NCBI RefSeq assembly: GCF_020169515.1
Contig: NZ_JAHMHW010000003.1
Coordinates: 372,001-436,000 of the forward strand
Reading direction: 5' to 3'
From: Paenibacillus vietnamensis
GTDB taxonomy: Bacteria; Bacillota; Bacilli; Paenibacillales; Paenibacillaceae
Length of the DNA stretch: 64,000 nt
Shown: positions 42,890 to 50,814 of the stretch, piece after piece
Position numbering within the stretch: position 1 is the first letter of the stretch
Layout: each line of letters begins with the position of its first letter
The notes under the pieces: generated by a model
The model's input: only the letters and a program-made list of their open reading frames with translations
The model's database searches: none
What the model was told of the DNA's origin: nothing
Made by a program: the position numbers and the translations under genes

Positions 42890-44265
42890 GTTTGACAACT
42901 TGTAACGTACATTTCTCGCAGCAGTCAAATAAGGTCATCTATTTGTCCAGCCCGTTGCTGAAGCAGCTGAAGCTTTCCGGCACGAAGACCGTTAACCTGA
43001 AGCTGGGAAACGAGGTTGTCACGGCGGATATCAAACAGCTGAACAGGTCGGGCAACCATCTTTATCTGCCATCGGGCATTCGCCAGTCCATTCGCGTGCC
43101 GAAATCCGGCAGCGTCTGTATTCTGAATGCCGGTGACAACGAGGTTCATTTAGGTCCGCTGGTCGGCATTCTGAGCGATAACACGGAGCGCTCGGAAAGC
43201 AACCCTTTCGGCCCGCGCACCGGCTTCATCAAGCAAATTATCCGTACCGGCGACCATAAAGCTTACATGTTCGGCTTTACGCCGAGCGATATCAATTGGC
43301 AGCAGGAAACGATCAACGGCTATTTTCTCAATCCGCAAGGCGGCTGGTACCGGAAAATCGTCCCCCTGCCCGATGTCGTCTACAACCGGCTTCCAAGCCG
43401 CAAGGCGGAAACGTCGGCGTCGATCAATGCATTGCGCGAACGCTTTGTGCGCAGAAAAATCCCTTTTTTCAATTGGAGCTTCTTCAATAAAGCAGACGTT
43501 TATAAGCTGCTAGACAAGGATCCGGAGGCGCTCGAGCATTTGCCCGAGTCGGTATCCGGCCCGACGCCGGAAAAAATAAAGGAACTGCTCGAAAAGCACC
43601 AGTTCCTGTACTTCAAGCCGACGGCAGGCAGCCTTGGAGCCGGCATCTACCGGTTAACCTACAATCCGAAGCGGGGGTACTTCGCCCGTTACCGTAAAGG
43701 CAATGAAAACGTGCTGCTGCGCTTCACCAGCTTTTCCAGCATGATGCGTATGATTCAGGCGCGGCACGGCAGCAACTTGAATCATTATGTCGTGCAGCAA
43801 GGCATCCGCTTGGCCGAGATCGACAGCTGTCCGCTCGATTTCCGTTTTCATATGCACAAGAACGGCAAAAACGAATGGGTAACCGCCGGAATCGGAGCCA
43901 AAAAAGCCGGACGCGGCAGCGTAACCACCCATGTGAAAAACGGCGGCTCGCTGATGACGCCCGAGCAGGCGCTGAGCAAAACGTTCGGTACGCAAGCCGG
44001 CAGCGTTCTGGAGAAGGCGAAGCAGGTGGCCGTCAAGCTGTCCGAGGCGATCGAGAGAAACTATCCGCACCGGCTCGGCGAGCTCGGACTCGATATCGGG
44101 ATCGATAAAGACGGCGAAATTTGGATGTTCGAGGCGAACGCAAAGCCCGGCCGCTCCATATTCAAGCATCCCGCTCTGAAATCGGAAGGCAAAGCATCGA
44201 TCTCTTACATTTTCGAGCACTGCATGTACCTTAGCCGCTTCCAAGGCCAGGGAGGTAATGGATAA
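42886..44265 (+). CDS. YheC/YheD-type ATP-grasp endospore coat-associated protein 3
   Basis: The 459-residue protein has the same two-part build as copy 1: an N-terminal beta domain ('NKVIYLSSPLLKQLKLSGTK', 'VNLKLGNEVVTADIKQL') and an ATP-grasp domain with 'VPLPDVVYNRLPSRK', 'FNKADVYKLL', 'YFKPTAGSLGAGIYRL' (Lys244) and 'MFEANAKPGRS' (Glu416, Asn418). CAGGAGG lies 7 nt before ATG 42886, which overlaps the stop of copy 2; a longer in-frame read from 42760 has no ribosome site. The glycine-rich loop and metal-binding residues are intact. Its stop shares one base with the start of copy 4. Confidence 0.9.
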   Translation: MSLTTCNVHFSQQSNKVIYLSSPLLKQLKLSGTKTVNLKLGNEVVTADIKQLNRSGNHLYLPSGIRQSIRVPKSGSVCILNAGDNEVHLGPLVGILSDNTERSESNPFGPRTGFIKQIIRTGDHKAYMFGFTPSDINWQQETINGYFLNPQGGWYRKIVPLPDVVYNRLPSRKAETSASINALRERFVRRKIPFFNWSFFNKADVYKLLDKDPEALEHLPESVSGPTPEKIKELLEKHQFLYFKPTAGSLGAGIYRLTYNPKRGYFARYRKGNENVLLRFTSFSSMMRMIQARHGSNLNHYVVQQGIRLAEIDSCPLDFRFHMHKNGKNEWVTAGIGAKKAGRGSVTTHVKNGGSLMTPEQALSKTFGTQAGSVLEKAKQVAVKLSEAIERNYPHRLGELGLDIGIDKDGEIWMFEANAKPGRSIFKHPALKSEGKASISYIFEHCMYLSRFQGQGGNG

Positions 44266-45404
44266 TGGACAGCTTTCAGCCGGAGGAACCGGATTTCCGA
44301 GAGCTGCGCGAAGGCAAAACCGTTTTGGCGATTTTGACTATCGAAGACGATGCCCAGCAGTTCCGGGGAAACCGCAGCAACTTCATCGACCTGATCCGGA
44401 CGGGTCAATCCATGGGCTTCATCGTCTACGTCTTAGCGGTTAAAAACCTGGTGTTCAGCAAACGCAGCCTCAAAGGATTCGTATACAACATGGAGACCGA
44501 AACCTGGCAGCAGCGCCTGATGCCTTTCCCGAACATTATCTATAACCGGATCCCTTTGCGCGAGGATGAGATATTGCCTGCCGTAAAGCAAAAGATCGCA
44601 GCCTGCCATCGGCATCCGAGCGTCAAACTGTTTAATCCGTTTTTCTTCAATAAATGGGATCTGTTCGAATGGCTTCGCCTGTCCAAGACGACCAAGCCGT
44701 TTATCCCGAGCACCCGAAAGCTCATTAATATCGCCGGTCTGCACCGGATGATGCGCAAGCATTCTTATTTGTATTTAAAGCCGGAAAGCGGCAAAGCCGG
44801 CAAAGGCATAATGACGATCAAGATGCATACCGAGAAGCAGCTGCCTTACCGCCTGATTATTCAAGAGAATAAAAAAAGCGCCACGTACAACTGCTCGACG
44901 ATCGGCAAGCTTTGGAGCCGGATCCAGCAGCAAAGCGGCGGCGAAGCCTATATCGCCCAGCAGGGAATACAGCTGGCCTCCTATAACGAACGCCGCTTCG
45001 ACCTGCGCGTGCTTGTGCAGAAAAACCAGCGCGGCCAATGGGACATCACGGGAGTCGGAGCCCGGATCGCAGGCGCCTCCAGCATCACGACGCATGTCCC
45101 CCGCGGCGGCATGATTGACGATCCGGAAAAGCTGCTTGCGCACTCATTTAACGAAGAACGGGCGCGTAAGCTTTTGATAAAAGCCAAAAATACGGCCGTA
45201 CTGATAGCCAAGCAGATCGAACGGGCATCCGGTCATCTGCTTGGAGAAATGTCAATGGACCTCGGCATTGACAGCGACGGGAACATGTGGTTTTTCGAGG
45301 CAAACTCAAAGCCTATGAAGTTCGACGAGCCGCATATCCGCCAGAAATCGCTTGAACGAATATTCCATTACGGAGCTTATTTGGCCAAAGCCAAACAAGC
45401 GTAA
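44265..45404 (+). CDS. YheC/YheD-type ATP-grasp endospore coat-associated protein 4
   Basis: The 379-residue short-form paralogue has no beta domain. It shows 'MPFPNIIYNRIPLRE', 'FFNKWDLFEWL', the nucleotide loop 'YLKPESGKAGKGIMTI' (Lys172), 'VLVQKNQRGQWDITGVG' and 'FFEANSKPMKF' (Glu345, Asn347). Its start ATG shares the last base of the copy 3 stop (TAATG), so copies 1-4 form one translationally coupled operon, with AGGGAGG upstream. Its stop codon (45402-45404) is the first part of a stem-loop repeat (copy B), meaning the repeat supplies the end of this gene. Confidence 0.9.
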   Translation: MDSFQPEEPDFRELREGKTVLAILTIEDDAQQFRGNRSNFIDLIRTGQSMGFIVYVLAVKNLVFSKRSLKGFVYNMETETWQQRLMPFPNIIYNRIPLREDEILPAVKQKIAACHRHPSVKLFNPFFFNKWDLFEWLRLSKTTKPFIPSTRKLINIAGLHRMMRKHSYLYLKPESGKAGKGIMTIKMHTEKQLPYRLIIQENKKSATYNCSTIGKLWSRIQQQSGGEAYIAQQGIQLASYNERRFDLRVLVQKNQRGQWDITGVGARIAGASSITTHVPRGGMIDDPEKLLAHSFNEERARKLLIKAKNTAVLIAKQIERASGHLLGEMSMDLGIDSDGNMWFFEANSKPMKFDEPHIRQKSLERIFHYGAYLAKAKQA

Positions 45405-45543
45405 ACGGCTATCGCTACGCACGAACCGTTAGCAGCATCTTTGCGCAGCTCGGTTCTGTGCCGTCCTTTGGCGGCAATAGCTTACGTTTCGCGGTGAGAT
45501 ACAGGCGTCAGGATAGGAGTGAAACTTATACTTTCCTATATCT
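45395..45543 (+). repeat. Modular stem-loop repeat family 1, copy B (full length)
   Basis: The 149-bp full-length copy begins CAAGCGTAAACGG, with the stop codon of ATP-grasp gene 4 inside it. Module 1 pairs CGCACGAACCG with CGGTTCTGTG; module 2 pairs GCCG with CGGC and GTAAAC/GCTAT with ATAGCTTAC; module 3 pairs GGATAGGAG-AAACTTATAC and closes with CCTATATCT. It ends 26 bp before the acetyltransferase start. Confidence 0.8.
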
Positions 45544-45568
45544 TAGAAAAAGTCAGGAGGCGCACCGC

Positions 45569-46066
45569 ATGGAACTGGAGCTGCTTACTCCGGAGTCATG
45601 GATAACGGAACGGAAACGGCTGGTCGGATTTGCGGTCCGGTTCGGCGATAAACGGCTTGCCGTGTCGTCGATCCATACGCTGCGCAGGCTTGACCCCTCC
45701 AGACTGGCGCCTTCGGCCGGCGGGGACTGCGATACAGCCGTCGTGGTCGCCAGGCAAGGCAGCCGTATCGCAGGCTTCGGCTTCGCCTCCGGCGGCGGAG
45801 AGGACTGCTGCATGTTCGTCGTTCATCCCGACGCGAGAAGCCTTGGGATCGGCAGCGCCATCATGCAAGCGCTGATCGATCGGATCGGCCAGCTGACCTG
45901 TAACGTCGCCGCAGACAATACCGCCAGCATGGCGCTTTGCTTCCGGCTTGGCATGGCCGCCGTCTCGATGCACCGGGGACCGACGGGAAAACCGACGCTT
46001 CGTTTCGAAAGGAGATCCGAACATGACTCAGCCCGTCCTAGGCATTCTGACTTTGTATCTCAATGA
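45569..46066 (+). CDS. GNAT-family N-acetyltransferase
   Basis: The 165-residue protein has the GNAT core: 'CCMFVVHPDARSLGIGSAIM' contains the acetyl-CoA pyrophosphate loop (R-x-x-GIG-S), preceded by the beta-4 strand and followed by 'ADNTASMALCFRLGM', the usual NxxxxxxYxxxGF-like segment with F for Y. The first ~45 residues ('WITERKRLVGFAVRFGDKRL') form the acceptor side, of unknown specificity. CAGGAGG lies 5-6 nt before ATG 45569; the open frame extends upstream only through repeat copy B. Its last 44 bp overlap ATP-grasp gene 5, so the two are coupled and may act on the same coat-linked substrate (inference). Confidence 0.87.
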   Translation: MELELLTPESWITERKRLVGFAVRFGDKRLAVSSIHTLRRLDPSRLAPSAGGDCDTAVVVARQGSRIAGFGFASGGGEDCCMFVVHPDARSLGIGSAIMQALIDRIGQLTCNVAADNTASMALCFRLGMAAVSMHRGPTGKPTLRFERRSEHDSARPRHSDFVSQ

Positions 46067-47216
46067 AGCCGGTTTGCTGGAGGAAAAATCCATTTATCAA
46101 AAAATGACGGTCTCGGCCAAAAAACTGGGGCTGAACGTTTTTGTTTTTACACCGAAGGATGTCAATTACAGCCAGAACCAGATTCATGCGATGTTCTACG
46201 ATCCGGAATCCCAAACCTGGTCGCGCAAATGGACCTCCTTCCCGCATCTCATCTACGACCGCTGCCGCATTCAGCGCTCGTACCGATTCGAGCAGCTTAA
46301 GCGGTTCCGCTCCCGCTACGGTCATCTCACCTTTCTGAACCGTCCGCTTCGCAACAAGTGGACCGTTCACAACGTGCTGTCCAAGGATTCGCGCTTCAAG
46401 GGCTATTTGCCCGCTACACGCTACATCGAGAGCGTTCAGGACGTCAGCGACATGCTCGGCAAGCATTCGCTTGTCTATCTGAAGCCGGTCAACGGAACCG
46501 GCGGACGGGGCATTTTACGCATAGAGAAGCAAAAGGACGGCCTGCTGCACATTCAAGGCCGCGATCAATCCAGGCGCATCATCAAGCCCCGCCAAATTTC
46601 TGCGGCTCAGCTGAAAGGCTTCCTGTCCCCCTGGAACCTGAAGGGCAACATGTATATCGTGCAGCAGGGCATTCAGATAAAGCTGAACAGCGGCCGCGTC
46701 CACGATTACCGGCTGCTCGTTCAGAAGAACGGCGACGGCAATTGGGAAGCGACCGGCTGCGCGGGACGGATCGGCGCGGCGGGCAGCATTACCTCCAATC
46801 TCCACGGCGGCGGCCATGCGTCGACGATGGATGCCTTGCTGAAGGATTGGATCCGGGACGAAGCGAAGATCGGCCAGGTAAAAGACGAGGCGAATAAACT
46901 CGGCGTCGGTATTGCCGCCTATTTGGAGAAGTGCTTCGGCAGGCTGTGCGAGCTTGCGCTCGATATCGCGATCGACCGGAAGGGCGGCATTTGGCTGCTG
47001 GAGGTCAACCCTAAGCCCGCGCGGGAAGTATTTAAGCAGGCTGGGGAAAAAGAGGTTTACCGCAAGGCGATCGTCAGACCTCTTGAATACGCGCTCTGGC
47101 TTTACAACCAGAAGCGGCGGCGGAAAGGAAAGGATAATAAGCAGGCGACGATTTCGAACGCGAATGGCTGCCCGGGTTCGAGTACTAGCTTTGACCGGGA
47201 CGATCTGCAGCCATAA
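46023..47216 (+). CDS. YheC/YheD-type ATP-grasp endospore coat-associated protein 5
   Basis: The 397-residue short-form paralogue has 'LGILTLYLNEAGLLEEKSIY' at the start, 'TSFPHLIYDRCRIQR', 'LRNKWTVHNVL', the nucleotide loop 'YLKPVNGTGGRGILRI' (Lys154), 'LLVQKNGDGNWEATGCAGRI' and 'LLEVNPKPARE' (Glu327, Asn329). The 'YDR' and 'NPKP' variants differ from the YNR and NSKP of the others, so it is the most diverged copy. ATG 46023 has AAAGGAG 8-9 nt upstream within the acetyltransferase gene. The C-terminal ~30 residues are a basic then Ser/Thr/Gly-rich tail. The transcript ends at a strong terminator. Confidence 0.9.
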   Translation: MTQPVLGILTLYLNEAGLLEEKSIYQKMTVSAKKLGLNVFVFTPKDVNYSQNQIHAMFYDPESQTWSRKWTSFPHLIYDRCRIQRSYRFEQLKRFRSRYGHLTFLNRPLRNKWTVHNVLSKDSRFKGYLPATRYIESVQDVSDMLGKHSLVYLKPVNGTGGRGILRIEKQKDGLLHIQGRDQSRRIIKPRQISAAQLKGFLSPWNLKGNMYIVQQGIQIKLNSGRVHDYRLLVQKNGDGNWEATGCAGRIGAAGSITSNLHGGGHASTMDALLKDWIRDEAKIGQVKDEANKLGVGIAAYLEKCFGRLCELALDIAIDRKGGIWLLEVNPKPAREVFKQAGEKEVYRKAIVRPLEYALWLYNQKRRRKGKDNKQATISNANGCPGSSTSFDRDDLQP

Positions 47217-47234
47217 CAAGCGGGGATGCGCAAT

Positions 47235-47287
47235 AAGCCCCCGCCGGGTACGAGGCCTTTAACGGCAATCTCGACCGGCGGGGGCTT
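47235..47287 (+). terminator. Terminator of the acetyltransferase-ATP-grasp 5 unit
   Basis: AAGCCCCCGCCGG pairs perfectly with CCGGCGGGGGCTT across a 27-nt loop, followed by TTT, 18 bp after the stop codon. Confidence 0.85.
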
Positions 47288-47303
47288 TTTCGCGCCCGGC
47301 AGG

Positions 47304-47897
47304 TTATTTAAACTCGTAACCGTTCATGCGCAAATGCGCTTTGAATATTTCGCCCGGTGACGGCAGAGCTTCCGCCGATGGCCAGCTCCCGCTGTTCCAT
47401 ATATCCGACGATTTTAGCGCCCGCGGGCAGTGAATAAAGCATTCCTCCACCTCGACGACGACGGCAAGGCTCGGGCTTTTTCCGCTCCAGCCCATCGATT
47501 CGATCAGCTCGGCGTTTTCCGTAAGCGTGACCCGGCCGTTCAGCCGCAAAACCTCCTGCATGCCGGGAATCATGAACAGCATGCCGACCTGCGGATTTTG
47601 CAGCATGTTCAGCAGCGAATCGATTCTCCGGTTGCCGATGCGCTCCGGGTAAATGATCCGCCGGTCGTCAAGCGGCTTGACGAAGCCGGCTTCGTCACCG
47701 CGCGGAGAAGTGTCGCAGCGGCCGAAGCCGTCGGAGGAGGATAAGAAAAAGAGCGGCGACATCGATAAAAAATGCCGGATATGCTCGTCGATGCGGTCTA
47801 CCGATTTCTGGGCGACCGCTTCATGAGGGCTGCCGAACAGCTCCTGCAGGCGGCCGGCCGAAACGACGGGATCTTGTTTCCATAATAGGTTTGTCAT
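47304..47897 (-). CDS. PPOX-type FMN-dependent flavoprotein
   Basis: The 197-residue protein belongs to the pyridoxamine 5'-phosphate oxidase-like split-barrel group, MSMEG_1061-like. It shows 'HIRHFLSMSPLFFLSSSDGF', 'RCDTSPRGDEAGFVKPLDD', 'IIYPERIGNRRIDSLLNMLQ', 'GMLFMIPGMQEVLRLNGRV' and 'VEECFIHCPRALKSSDIW'. These proteins bind FMN or F420-like cofactors at the dimer interface; substrate unknown. GGGAAGG precedes the ATG. It lies 15 bp downstream of the HAD phosphatase on the same strand, so the two form an operon. Confidence 0.87.
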   Translation of the reverse strand: MTNLLWKQDPVVSAGRLQELFGSPHEAVAQKSVDRIDEHIRHFLSMSPLFFLSSSDGFGRCDTSPRGDEAGFVKPLDDRRIIYPERIGNRRIDSLLNMLQNPQVGMLFMIPGMQEVLRLNGRVTLTENAELIESMGWSGKSPSLAVVVEVEECFIHCPRALKSSDIWNSGSWPSAEALPSPGEIFKAHLRMNGYEFK

Positions 47898-47912
47898 GCG
47901 AAACCTTCCCTT

Positions 47913-48587
47913 CTAAGCCAGCAATCCGGTCAGTTCCCTGAAATCGGAAATATGTACGTCGGCTCCTTCAAGCTCGGCCGCCCTTCCGTAGCTCGCATAC
48001 GCGCAGGCGACGGTCTGCAGGCTGTTCCCTTTGCCGGCTTCGACGTCAGAGGAACGGTCGCCCACCATCCAGGCCTTCCGGATGCCGTGTTCCTCGAGCA
48101 GCCGCGCGACCAGCTCCACCTTGCTTGCCGTCTTGTATTCTCCCGCACTGTACAGGCCGTCGAACAGCGCTTCGATTCCTTTGTGCCGGGCTACCCCTTT
48201 CACATACTCCTCCAGGCCGTTGCTCGCGACGAACAGCTTGATGCCGCGTTCCTTCAATTTTCGGAGCGTTTCCTCCACATAAGGGTAGAGCTCTCCTTCC
48301 CCGGCTTCAAGGCCTTCCAGCTCATATTGCAGCAGCAAATCGTCGGCGCGCTTACGCGCTTCTTCGGTGCCGTCCGGCATTACGTTTCTCCATATATCCT
48401 CAAGCAGCATCCCGAGGCAGCCGAGCAGCTTCTCGACAGGCGGCGTCGGCTCCATATAAAGTTTTTCCTCCCGGAGCGTATCGAACACTCTCTCATGCAC
48501 ACGCACTAGAAGCGTGTCCGTTTCGAACAGCGTGCCGTCCATATCGAATATGACAGCCTCCGGCATCGGAAGCTTGCGGCTTGTCAT
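47913..48587 (-). CDS. HAD-superfamily phosphatase
   Basis: The 224-residue protein has all four HAD motifs: I 'AVIFDMDGTLFETD' (nucleophile Asp), II 'LFVASNGLEEYVKG', III lysine in 'EYKTASKVELVARLL', and IV 'AWMVGDRSSDVEAGKGNSLQ'. The alpha-helical cap between I and II is of the beta-phosphoglucomutase/phosphoglycolate phosphatase type (C1). It should hydrolyse a small phosphorylated metabolite. ATG 48587 is used with AGGGG about 10 nt upstream; a TTG at 48593 is possible. Upstream of the PPOX flavoprotein gene, same strand. Confidence 0.87.
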   Translation of the reverse strand: MTSRKLPMPEAVIFDMDGTLFETDTLLVRVHERVFDTLREEKLYMEPTPPVEKLLGCLGMLLEDIWRNVMPDGTEEARKRADDLLLQYELEGLEAGEGELYPYVEETLRKLKERGIKLFVASNGLEEYVKGVARHKGIEALFDGLYSAGEYKTASKVELVARLLEEHGIRKAWMVGDRSSDVEAGKGNSLQTVACAYASYGRAAELEGADVHISDFRELTGLLA

Positions 48588-48815
48588 GGCCAATCATCCC
48601 CTTCCAAGTTTGATCTAATCATACTGGAACTAGGGAAAGCACCGCAAGCCCGCGGCCGGGCGATTGCGGTTAAGCGAATGCAGACGGATATCCGGCTATG
48701 ATCTCCTATCCTCCTGTTCAAAGCCGCACCTTGGACCGATGCAGCGGAGCATTTGCCAGGTTCATCGGGTTTAAGCGAAGCGTATGCTGACAGCAACGGA
48801 GAGGAGATGTTACGC

Positions 48816-50084
48816 ATGGAGAAACAACCGGTCGTCATGACGCTGCTTGGAAGCGGCGGCGGCGTCGGCCGCGCCGTCCTGGCTCTACTGGAGCAGGTTG
48901 TGCGCGATGCCAATGCCCCATTACATGCAGAAATCGCGTCCTGCACGATTCACTGCATCGACAGCAAAAAGGTTGATATGAACGAGTTCGCAAGCTCATA
49001 CGGTCAGCTTTCGAGCCGGATTGTGCTGCACCAGTTCGATTTGAAGGATACGAGACGTTTCAAGCGTCACTTGGTCAAAACAGGAACGTCCCTTGTCATT
49101 GACGCTTCCTGGGCGGATACGGTCGAAATGCTGGCCTGCTGCGACGAGCTGGGCATCATGTACGTGAATACTGCGCTTGAAAGCGAGGAAGTAGACAACC
49201 GTCCCGAGCTGGAGGGTTTTACGCTGATCGAGAGGTATGAAAGGTTCATAAAGAACCGGGATGGCTTCAAAAAGCTGAAAGCCATTGTCGGATCGGGCAT
49301 GAATCCCGGTGTCGTCCAATGGATGGCAATCTCCCTAATGAAGGAGCAGCCGGATAAACTCCCGCTTGCATGCTACATTGTCGAGCGGGACGACAGCTTC
49401 TATGCCGACCGTTCGCTGCAGAAGCCGAAAACACTGTACAGCACCTGGTCACCCGAATGCTTCCTGGACGAGGCTCTTTTAAATTACCCGATGTACGTAA
49501 GCCGCCACCAGCCTCTATTCCTTTACGAGTATGTTTACGCGCAAACCTTCACCGTACGGCTGGGACCGGTCGCCTTCGAGGGCTGTCTCATGCCCCATGA
49601 GGAAGTGCTGTCCCTGGGTGAGCGGTATCCGTTTGAGACCGGCTTTATCTATCGGGTTAACGACGTAACGACTGACATCCTGAACAGCCACCTCGATGAT
49701 TCCGATGAGCTGTGGGATTGGGAGCATAAGCTGCTGGATCCGCGCGAGTCGGAGCTTGCCGGGGCCGACCTGGTCGGGGTTCTGCTCGTATACGACGATC
49801 ATGAACGGTTTGTCTACAATATAATGGAAAATTCCAGCGTCTACGCGGCATACGGAACGAATGCCACCTATTTTCAAGTGGCTTGCGGGTTATACGGCGG
49901 CATCTGCTCGTTATTGCAGAACGAAGTGCCCGAAGGCGTTCACTGGGTAGATGAGCTTGTCGATGCCGGAAACGTCAAATACGGAGAATATTTGTCCTAT
50001 TTCTTGAAGCCGATTATCCGGGGAGAAAATGCGACCTCCGAAGGCCTGCTTCTCCAGCGCTTGCGCGAAGCCGGCGGCAGTTGA
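48816..50084 (+). CDS. Homospermidine synthase / saccharopine dehydrogenase-like protein
   Basis: The 422-residue protein has an N-terminal dinucleotide-binding fold ('VMTLLGSGGGVGRAVLALLE'), 'VIDASWADTVEMLACCDELG', 'YVNTALESEEVD', 'IVGSGMNPGVVQWMAISLMK' and a C-terminal 'ATYFQVACGLYGGI'. The 'NTALE', 'G-NPG-V' and late 'NA-Y' motifs match homospermidine synthase-like members of the saccharopine dehydrogenase superfamily, which condense polyamines using NAD. Whether this one makes a polyamine is unproven. ATG 48816 with GAGGAG 9 nt upstream is used; an ATG at 48807 abuts that site. It stands alone with no polyamine biosynthesis gene nearby. Confidence 0.75.
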   Translation: MEKQPVVMTLLGSGGGVGRAVLALLEQVVRDANAPLHAEIASCTIHCIDSKKVDMNEFASSYGQLSSRIVLHQFDLKDTRRFKRHLVKTGTSLVIDASWADTVEMLACCDELGIMYVNTALESEEVDNRPELEGFTLIERYERFIKNRDGFKKLKAIVGSGMNPGVVQWMAISLMKEQPDKLPLACYIVERDDSFYADRSLQKPKTLYSTWSPECFLDEALLNYPMYVSRHQPLFLYEYVYAQTFTVRLGPVAFEGCLMPHEEVLSLGERYPFETGFIYRVNDVTTDILNSHLDDSDELWDWEHKLLDPRESELAGADLVGVLLVYDDHERFVYNIMENSSVYAAYGTNATYFQVACGLYGGICSLLQNEVPEGVHWVDELVDAGNVKYGEYLSYFLKPIIRGENATSEGLLLQRLREAGGS

Positions 50085-50173
50085 GCCGGCGGAATGCGGC
50101 TTGAAGCGATTGGAAGCCATGGCTTGCCGAAACGAAGGCAAGCCTTTTCGTTTTTCGATGACCGCGCTCCTGT

Positions 50174-50479
50174 CTAACGGCTGTGCGATTCGCTTTCAAT
50201 AGATGAGAATACCCGAAGAACCATCTGCCCGAGTACATACGGACCCAAATACGCCCCGCTCGCCAGAAAAACGGGATGAAGAAAAATCCGGTGAACCTCC
50301 GTCATAAACACAGTGCCGTGAACGATCGTATCGCGCACGGCCGCTGCCGACAATACGAAGAACAGGAAAGCCGCCGCGGCCGCGATCCCGTCCAAAAACC
50401 TCCCCGCCGACCTGTACCGCCGGCTGAACCATACGACAACCGCGGCGCCTGCGGCCAAGCCCGCACCCAATAACAGCAT
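50174..50479 (-). CDS. Small membrane protein of unknown function
   Basis: The 101-residue protein is read from ATG 50479 because GAGGTGG lies 6 nt upstream; an in-frame ATG at 50527 has a poor site. Two or three hydrophobic segments are visible ('MLLLGAGLAAGAAVVVWF', 'GIAAAAAFLFFVLSAAAV', 'HPVFLASGAYLGPYVLGQMV'), with a His in 'VHRIFLHPVF'. No family recognised. It is convergent with the homospermidine synthase-like gene and divergent from psd. Confidence 0.6.
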   Translation of the reverse strand: MLLLGAGLAAGAAVVVWFSRRYRSAGRFLDGIAAAAAFLFFVLSAAAVRDTIVHGTVFMTEVHRIFLHPVFLASGAYLGPYVLGQMVLRVFSSIESESHSR

Positions 50480-50567
50480 ATTTGCCACCTCTATACTGGA
50501 ATCTGTAACAATCAATTCTCGCAGCATTTTCGGTATATTTCTCTCTTTTTAAACGCGGCTGATACGG

Positions 50568-50726
50568 CTAATTTCGGGCAATGACGGAACCGCTGAATTG
50601 AACCTCGGTCACGTTCGGATCGTTGAAGCCTTCAATAGCCTCCGGCTGCAAACCGTTCGGCTGAATAAAAAAAAATTGGCGACGCCTGCAGAAGCGGTTA
50701 AGTAGTAGCTGTGCGTGCTGCCGCAT
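50568..50726 (-). pseudogene. Possible small gene or gene remnant
   Basis: The minus-strand frame ends in protein-like text ('FFFIQPNGLQPEAIEGFNDP', 'NVTEVQFSGSVIARN', stop at 50568). Upstream it crosses a run of nine T (complement of 50668-50676). In the neighbouring frame the preceding text also looks protein-like ('GSTHSYYLTASAGVANFF'). No ribosome site precedes any start (ATG 50726, GTG 50750). It could be a decayed gene frameshifted at the homopolymer. Apart from this and psd's leader, 50480-50814 holds nothing recognised. Confidence 0.25.
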
Positions 50727-50814
50727 ATTGATAAATCGGGACGGATATGTCACACTGATTGGTGGAAGACGGGAAGCTCGTTCCCTTTGCAGGAAAGGAC
50801 GTGACGGTTCACGA

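Noticed and set aside
45458..45568. Upstream extension of the acetyltransferase frame
   Set aside because: It runs through stem-loop repeat copy B; the same translated text appears at the other copies, for example downstream of psd. AGGAGG before ATG 45569 fixes the start.
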